A stretch of 33,673 bases of DNA. Source: Planctomycetia bacterium. GTDB lineage: Bacteria > Planctomycetota > Planctomycetia > Pirellulales > UBA1268. Made by a program: the position numbers and the translations under genes. The notes below the pieces were generated by a model. That model searched no databases. It saw only the letters and a program-made list of their open reading frames with translations, and had not been told where the DNA came from. Below are positions 28,247 to 33,673 of the stretch, in pieces. The stretch spans positions 1-33,673 of the forward strand of contig RGBY01000003.1 in NCBI GenBank assembly GCA_009919445.1, in the 5' to 3' direction. Positions within the stretch are counted from its first letter, which is position 1. Each line of letters opens with the position of its first letter.

Positions 28247-29200
28247 TCAGCCGCTGGCATTGACCCAAAGGATCCAGGCGACCGGGGCGGCAAACAACAG
28301 AGAGTCGATCAGGTCGAGCACGCCCCCAAGACCGCCAAGCAGTCTGCCCGAGTCCTTCGTGCCGAGTTCTCGCTTGATGAGAGATTCCGCCAGATCACCT
28401 GCCATCCCGGCCAGACCGACGAGCAGGCCGAAGCCAACCCAGCCACCCAGCGGTTGGGCCGCCACGGCGAAGGCAGTCCCCTGGGAAGCAACCAGCACAA
28501 GCCATGCTGCAGCCAGTGAACCAGCCAGTGAACCGAAGGCTCCTTCCCAGGTCTTACCGGGGCTGAGCCGGGGTGCCAGCGGGATGCGGCCAATTGAGGC
28601 ACCAACAAGATAGGCAGCCACGTCGCCCAATTTGACGACAGCAATCAGGCTAAGCAACGGGACAATGCCAAGGTGGCCAGCGCCGGTCTGCTCAGGGCCA
28701 AGGTTTTCGACGTGCACCAGTCGTAGGCCGACCATGAATGCCATGGGAAGCCCAAGGTAAGTCAGCACGAGAACACCGGCCGACAGTCGCTCAAGTGCCT
28801 GGTCATCGGCACGCCCACCGGCAATTTCACGTCCGAAGAGCATGGCGACCGCAGCCGTAGCAGCCAGCGCAGCCCAACTCAGCGATGCCACCGGTGCGGT
28901 GACACCGGTGTCGGCCACCATCGCCTGGGTGCCCACGGCAACTGAGACAAAGATGGCAACCACACCGGCCCGCAGCAGCCCACCAGGCAATCGCAGGCCT
29001 CTGGCCCGATAGAGCGCGACAAGTTCATCGACGCCGCCAATGGCCAGAAGCATAAGGATCGGCAGGAGCCACCAGGCCGGGAGGCCCCCCAGAAACCCAG
29101 TGGCATCAGCCCAGGCCAGAGCCGCAAAACTGACCAGCAGGCCAGCCGAGGTGGCGGTCCGAGAGGCGAGGGTGGCAAAGGAATGGCGGCCAGCGGTCAT
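28247..29200 (-). CDS. cdsA: phosphatidate cytidylyltransferase
   Basis: Polytopic; 'VVKLGDVAAYLVGASIGRIPLAPRLSPGKTWEGAFGSLAGSLAAAW' and 'GDLAESLIKRELGTKDSGRLLGGLGGVLDLIDSLLFAAP'. Confidence 0.93.
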   Translation of the reverse strand: MTAGRHSFATLASRTATSAGLLVSFAALAWADATGFLGGLPAWWLLPILMLLAIGGVDELVALYRARGLRLPGGLLRAGVVAIFVSVAVGTQAMVADTGVTAPVASLSWAALAATAAVAMLFGREIAGGRADDQALERLSAGVLVLTYLGLPMAFMVGLRLVHVENLGPEQTGAGHLGIVPLLSLIAVVKLGDVAAYLVGASIGRIPLAPRLSPGKTWEGAFGSLAGSLAAAWLVLVASQGTAFAVAAQPLGGWVGFGLLVGLAGMAGDLAESLIKRELGTKDSGRLLGGLGGVLDLIDSLLFAAPVAWILWVNASG

Positions 29201-29961
29201 AGAGAGGTCAGGCCTCCGAAGCGTCGTTCCCGAGACTGATAGGCAGCGATTGCCTGATCGAGGTGCGTGGTGGTGAATTCAGGCCAGGCAGCCGGTGTGA
29301 CCCAGAGTTCAGCGTAACTGATCTGCCAGAGGAGGAAGTTGCTGACCCGCATCTCACCGGCGGTTCGAATCAGCAGATCTGGGTCTGGCATACCGGCTGT
29401 TTCAAGGTGAGCGGCGAAGCTAGCCTCGTCAATCGTATCAGGTTCACGCTCTCCGGCGGCTACCTGCTGAGCCAGGCTGCGGGCAGCAGCAGCAATTTCA
29501 GCTCGTCCCCCGTAGTTGATGGCAAGACAGAGACGCATGCCGCTGTTTCCGGCACAGAGCGAGATGGTTTCATCAATGGCGGCCAGGGTCGCTGCCGGGA
29601 GCGGCGTCCGGTCGCCGATCATGGCGAGTTGAATCTGTTCCCGGAGGAGCAGGTCGCGCTCTTCGATCATGTACTGCTTCAGAAGCAGCATGAGGAAGTC
29701 GATTTCCTGCTGCGGACGCCGCCAGTTTTCGCTCGACAGGCAATAGAGGGTGAGCTGCTCGATGCCGAGTCTGGCTGCATGCTCAGTGACCTGACGAACA
29801 CTTGTGACCCCCTGTTGGTGGCCTTCGATGCGGGGAAGGTCACGCTGCTGGGCCCAGCGGCCGTTGCCATCCATGATGATGGCAATGTGCCGTGGCAAGA
29901 CGGCGGCAGAGCCGGTCGAACTGGTCTGGTGATGAGGCAGGTCTGCGGTGGAAGACTTCAC
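29197..29961 (-). CDS. uppS: isoprenyl transferase (undecaprenyl diphosphate synthase)
   Basis: 'PRHIAIIMDGNGRWAQQRDLPRIEGHQQGVTSVRQV', 'LTLYCLSSENWRRPQQEIDFLMLL', 'DPDLLIRTAGEMRVSNFLLWQISYAELWVTPAAWPEF'. A GTG at 29961 gives a 4-nt overlap with the purA stop; the track ORF start is 29997. Confidence 0.93.
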   Translation of the reverse strand: MKSSTADLPHHQTSSTGSAAVLPRHIAIIMDGNGRWAQQRDLPRIEGHQQGVTSVRQVTEHAARLGIEQLTLYCLSSENWRRPQQEIDFLMLLLKQYMIEERDLLLREQIQLAMIGDRTPLPAATLAAIDETISLCAGNSGMRLCLAINYGGRAEIAAAARSLAQQVAAGEREPDTIDEASFAAHLETAGMPDPDLLIRTAGEMRVSNFLLWQISYAELWVTPAAWPEFTTTHLDQAIAAYQSRERRFGGLTSL

Positions 29962-31307
29962 ACCGTGGCCTGTTCCTGCTGCGGGTTTGGAGGGCATGGT
30001 GCGGTTGCCGGGAACCCTTCACGGAAAATGGTTTGCGCGCGATCGGGACCGACTGAGACAATTGACACAGGTCGGCCAAGAAGTTCTCCGATGCGATCGA
30101 TGTACCGCCGGGCATTGACGGGCAGGTCAGCCTCACGACGAACATCAGTGAGTTCCTCTGGCCAGCCAGGCAGGGTCTCATAAATGGGCTCTGCCTCTTG
30201 AAGATCTTCAATCTGACTGGGGAAGCGATCGACCACCTCTCCTCTGATGCGGTAGGCGGTGCAGATTTTCAGTTCCTCGAGCCCACCGAGCACGTCAAGG
30301 AGCATGACGGCCAGTTCATCAACACCGGAGAGCCGCGACGTGTATCGGGTGGCGACGGCATCAAACCAGCCACAGCGACGCGGGCGTTGGGTGACCGTGC
30401 CAAACTCACGGCCTCGCTGCCGTAGGTGTTCGCCGATGGCGTTGTCCTGTTCGGTGGGCAGGGGGCCACCGCCCACCCGGGTGGAATAAGCCTTGATCAC
30501 ACCGATGACCCGGTTGATCCACCTGCCCGGCACGCCAGACCCGCTGGCGACGCCGACTCCGGAGGAGTTGCTGCTGGTAACAAACGGAAAAGTGCCATGG
30601 TCGATATCGAGTAACGCGCCCTGGGCTCCCTCAAACAAGAGCGGCCGTCCAGTTTCGGCAGCATCAAGAAGGAAATTTGTGGTTTCTCCGACATAGTCTC
30701 GCAGCCGTTCGGCGTAGCCACAGTACTGCTGGAAAACGGCGTTTCGATCGAGGTCAAGTTTAGGCATCTCGCCTGGACGTGACGCCTCGAGGAACCGCTG
30801 TTTCACATCGAAGACATGATCGAACGTCTCGCGGAAGGTGGGGCGATAGAGGTCGCCCAGCCGAAAGGCCAGGGAGCGTCCCACCTTGTCCCGGTAGCAG
30901 GGGCCGATCCCCCGGCCTGTTGTTCCGATCGACTCTCCGCTGGAGAGGCTGCCGTTTAAGATCGCGTCTTCGGCCATGTGCCATGGAAAGACAACATGGG
31001 CCCGGTCGCTCAGCCGAAGTTTGCCAGCCACCGTCACGCCACGGCCTTCAAGCATGTCGATCTCACCGATCACGCTTGCCGGATCGAGCACGACGCCACC
31101 GGTGACCACGCAGGTGACGCCATCGCGGAGGATGCCGCTGGGAATCAGGGAGAGCTTCCAGGTCTCACCGCCGGAAACCACGGTGTGGCCAGCGTTTGCC
31201 CCACCCTGGTAGCGGACCACGATCTCGTGATCTTCGGTGAGGATGTCGACAAGTTTTCCCTTGGCTTCATCCCCCCACTGCAAACCGACAACGCAGGTAC
31301 CGGGCAC
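29958..31307 (-). CDS. purA: adenylosuccinate synthetase
   Basis: 'CVVGLQWGDEAKGKLVDILTEDHEIVVRYQGGANAGHTVV', 'IGTTGRGIGPCYRDKVGR', 'FEGAQGALLDIDHGTFPFVTSSNSSGVGVASGSGVP' and 'VGGGPLPTEQDN'. Confidence 0.95.
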   Translation of the reverse strand: MPGTCVVGLQWGDEAKGKLVDILTEDHEIVVRYQGGANAGHTVVSGGETWKLSLIPSGILRDGVTCVVTGGVVLDPASVIGEIDMLEGRGVTVAGKLRLSDRAHVVFPWHMAEDAILNGSLSSGESIGTTGRGIGPCYRDKVGRSLAFRLGDLYRPTFRETFDHVFDVKQRFLEASRPGEMPKLDLDRNAVFQQYCGYAERLRDYVGETTNFLLDAAETGRPLLFEGAQGALLDIDHGTFPFVTSSNSSGVGVASGSGVPGRWINRVIGVIKAYSTRVGGGPLPTEQDNAIGEHLRQRGREFGTVTQRPRRCGWFDAVATRYTSRLSGVDELAVMLLDVLGGLEELKICTAYRIRGEVVDRFPSQIEDLQEAEPIYETLPGWPEELTDVRREADLPVNARRYIDRIGELLGRPVSIVSVGPDRAQTIFREGFPATAPCPPNPQQEQATV

Positions 31308-31572
31308 GTCGAGGCCCCTCTCTTCTTCAGAAGACGAATCATGCGGGGCGGTGACCGAACCGCCAAAACCATATGCCTGTTGAGTCTAAAACCAGCCGTT
31401 GGAGGGTCAAGCGGAGGCCGGCAGGACCGGCTGCCATGCCGGTCGGTGGTTCCTGTCGGGAATTCTGCGGCAGGCACTGGAGTGGGCGGCCCCGGGCGGT
31501 AGGATCGTGGGAGATGCGGCTGGCAGACCGGCTAGGCTGCCCCTCACCCCTCGCTGGGATGGTCCGAATACG

Positions 31573-32518
31573 ATGGCAAAACGCGGCACCGGGCAGGTCT
31601 TTCATGTGGCGGATGAGGCAGCTGGGCTGACGCTGGCAGCCTATCTGCGGCAGCAGATTCCAGAGACAAGCTGGGCGACTGCAGAAAAACTCGTGCGGGC
31701 CCGTCGCGTGACCATTCATGGCAATCTCTGTCGCGATGCTGCTCGGAGGCTGCAGGCGGGCGAGGTGGTCAAACTGCTCGACATTCCTGTTGCGGCCCCG
31801 CCCGGCCCCCGGGACGTGCACATCGTCTATCTCGACGAGTCCGTTGTGGTGGTCGACAAGCCCTCTGGCATCACCACCACGCGTCATCACGAAGAGGCAG
31901 GCTGGCCAAAGCGTCGGCGGCAGCTTCAGCCCACACTCGATGAGATGCTGCCGATCGTGATTGCCCGCTATCTCGACCGGGGCAAAAAAAAACGACCGCA
32001 CCCTGACCAGCCGACCGCGCCACGGCGGACGACGCCGGTACGGGCGGTGCATCGAATCGACCGTGAGACCAGCGGCCTCCTGGTCTTTGCCCGCACCGTT
32101 CCAGCCGGCCGCAGGCACAATCATCTCGCATCTCGTGCGTGACCGTGGGGATGGCCGTCGGGGCTCGTCGCCGGATGGCCACGGGAAACGGGCGGTGACG
32201 CATGTGCGACCGATTGAGCACTTTGGCGATGCCTACACCCTTGTTGAATGTCGGCTAGAAACCGGTCGGACCCATCAGATCAGAATTCATCTTGCCGAGA
32301 GCGGTCACCCAGTATGTGGCGAGCGGGTCTATTCGGCTCCCGCCAAAGTTGAGGCCGAGGATCGGTCCGGAGCCCGCCGAGTGGCCCTCCATGCTGCCGA
32401 ACTCGGGTTCATCCACCCGGTATCGGGTGAGATGGTGCAATACAGTTCGCCGCTACCGAACGATATTCGCAAATTGCTTGACCGGCTGGCGGCCAGCCAT
32501 GGGCGGCATGAAGCCTAA
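31573..32518 (+). pseudogene. RluA-family rRNA/tRNA pseudouridine synthase, disrupted by an internal out-of-frame deletion near 32100
   Basis: Frame 1 carries an S4-like N-terminus and 'VHRIDRETSGLLVFARTVPA' (motif II), then reads into a stop at 32142. Frame 2 from about 32106 carries 'AGTIISHLVRDRGDGRR...KRAVTHVRPIEHFGD...VECRLETGRTHQIRIHLAESGHPVCGERVY' to the TAA at 32518. The roughly 25-residue connecting region expected between them is absent. Confidence 0.82.
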
Positions 32519-32587
32519 ACATCAGGCCTAAAGGGGCCCGCCGCCACGGCTTGGGGCAATTCTGTTACGTTCGATAGCCTCGCTTCC

Positions 32588-33166
32588 ATGGGAATCGTGA
32601 GGGGAATAGTTGCCTGCCTGGGCCGGTTCATGATCGCGACCATTTTTCTGGTGAGCGCCCTGGGCAACAAGATCGTCAGATTCAATGCGGTGGCTGAGTT
32701 AATGGCAAGCAAGGGCATGCCGCAGACACCTGTCCTCGGCGTGCCAGCCCACAAGCTACTGCTTGTCGGGGCCATTGTGTTTCTGATTCTTGGTGGACTC
32801 TCTGTGGCAGTGGGCTACAAGGCCCGGGTCGGCAGCCTCATGCTGCTGATTTTTCTCGCAGCAGCGACCTTCTTCTTTCATGATTTCTGGAATGCTGAGG
32901 CTGAGCAGCAGCCAACTGAAATGATTCAGTTTTTGAAGAACCTTTCACTGGCGGGGACGATGCTGTTCCTCATTGCCAATGGAGCCGGGCCGGGCAGTCT
33001 CGATCAGCGGCAGGCAGGCAAACCGCGTTGTGCGGCACTGCCTCCCCAGGCCGATCAGCTGGCTAGCCTCGGCAGCCGAACACCACTGCCGGCAGATGGC
33101 GGTGGTACCGATCTGCCAACAAGCCAGACGCCTCCTGCCGACGCTGCTGCAGGGATGTCTTCCTGA
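32588..33166 (+). CDS. DoxX family membrane protein with low-complexity C-terminal tail
   Basis: 'GRFMIATIFLVSALGNKI', 'LLLVGAIVFLILGGLSVAVGYKARVGSLMLLIFLAAATFFFHDFW' and 'QFLKNLSLAGTMLFLIANG' give the four-TM DoxX pattern. Confidence 0.87.
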   Translation: MGIVRGIVACLGRFMIATIFLVSALGNKIVRFNAVAELMASKGMPQTPVLGVPAHKLLLVGAIVFLILGGLSVAVGYKARVGSLMLLIFLAAATFFFHDFWNAEAEQQPTEMIQFLKNLSLAGTMLFLIANGAGPGSLDQRQAGKPRCAALPPQADQLASLGSRTPLPADGGGTDLPTSQTPPADAAAGMSS

Positions 33167-33244
33167 GCGGCTCGGACTGGCATGCGGGCACCGAGCTCGT
33201 AGCGAAACAAGCAATCGGCCAATCGGCAAAAAACAGGCAGAAGA

Positions 33245-33315
33245 AGCTACCCGGCTAGGATTCGAACCTAGACAAAGGGAACCAAAATCCCTTGTGCTAC
33301 CGTTACACCACCGGG
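33245..33315 (-). tRNA. tRNA-Gln (anticodon UUG)
   Basis: The minus strand reads TACCCGGTGGTGTAACGGTAGCACAAGGGATTTTGGTTCCCTTTGTCTAGGTTCGAATCCTAGCCGGGTA plus discriminator G. The acceptor stem TACCCGG/CCGGGTA is perfect, the anticodon loop is TTTTGGT, the T arm is TAGGTTCGAATCCTA, and no CCA is encoded. Confidence 0.95.
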
Positions 33316-33325
33316 TATCGCTCGC

Positions 33326-33331
33326 CGAGTA
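33326..33331 (-). promoter_or_regulatory. candidate -10 element (TATACT) for tRNA-Gln
   Basis: Minus-strand TATACT lies 10 nt upstream of the tRNA 5' end. No convincing -35 was found. Confidence 0.4.
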
Positions 33332-33673
33332 TAGCGAGATTGCCCAGCCCTTGCGTCGGCTGCGTATGGCAGTCGTTTGGCCAGCCCCAGCCAAGTCGTC
33401 TGGAGGGCTTATCTCCGCAAACCAATCCCTTGCGGTCACTACAGATGATGGCAGCATTCCCCGTTCCTCGAAGCGCCGCTTGCGAAGGATCGGTTCCTCC
33501 GTTTTGGGCCGATTTCGCCCTAAACACGCCTAATAACAGCCGCAAGAAAAGAGCCTGCAGATTCGCCGGTGTCGTCAAGAAATGCAGAGAGACCTGAGAA
33601 ACTCAGGGGCTTGTCGCTCGTGTCATCTGGTTGATCCATGGCCCGATCAGCGGTCACCTGCGAACGAGGAGGG

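Noticed and set aside
29263-30183. 306-aa plus-strand ORF antisense to uppS/purA
   Set aside because: Spans two confidently identified minus-strand genes; no recognisable domain.
31339-32124. 261-aa minus-strand ORF over the rluA region, considered as an alternative to a pseudogene
   Set aside because: No recognisable motifs, whereas both plus-strand fragments carry unmistakable RluA-family signatures.
31981-32142. Programmed frameshifting at the A9 tract as an explanation for the split rluA
   Set aside because: Motif II downstream of A9 remains in the original frame. The frame change occurs later and is accompanied by loss of about 25 residues, which frameshifting cannot restore.
33593-33607. 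CCTGAG-AAA-CTCAGG inverted repeat near the right end
   Set aside because: 3-nt loop and no T-tract, within a possible ORF; too weak to call as a terminator.
1-33673. CRISPR arrays, transposases, integrases, phage or toxin-antitoxin/defence modules
   Set aside because: None seen: no regularly spaced repeats, no transposase/integrase motifs and no recognisable defence-family proteins. The region looks like a stable chromosomal core with a small accessory operon.

Overview
This 33.7 kb window reads as a mostly ordinary chromosomal segment from a bacterium that is probably a planctomycete. The evidence for that is the DUF1592/DUF1552 gene pair, exported Gfo/Idh/MocA proteins and overall protein flavour; no taxonomic search was run. 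From left to right it carries: the C-terminus of a GT2 glycosyltransferase (polyprenol-P-mannose-synthase-like), 6-phosphofructokinase and AMP-forming acetyl-CoA synthetase; a DUF1592-family c-type cytochrome-like protein and a Tat-type DUF1552 protein; a convergent minus-strand operon of a GntR/FCD regulator with two winged helices and two tandem Gfo/Idh/MocA paralogues; a U32 peptidase with two Cys clusters; a PAS-AraC regulator divergent from trxB; carA, nnrE and proA; and a long minus-strand housekeeping run (folP, lptE-like, bamD-like, recO, CNNM/CBS protein, ybeY, pgpH-like, phoH, cdsA, uppS, purA). It ends with an rluA-type gene split by an internal out-of-frame deletion, a DoxX protein and tRNA-Gln(UUG). 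I see no CRISPR array, transposase, phage or recognisable defence system. The observations most worth a second look are the disrupted rluA gene, the double-wHTH GntR/FCD regulator with a three-half-site candidate operator upstream, and the paired exported Gfo/Idh/MocA paralogues lacking the usual EKP motif. Whether any of these is undescribed cannot be decided without database searches.
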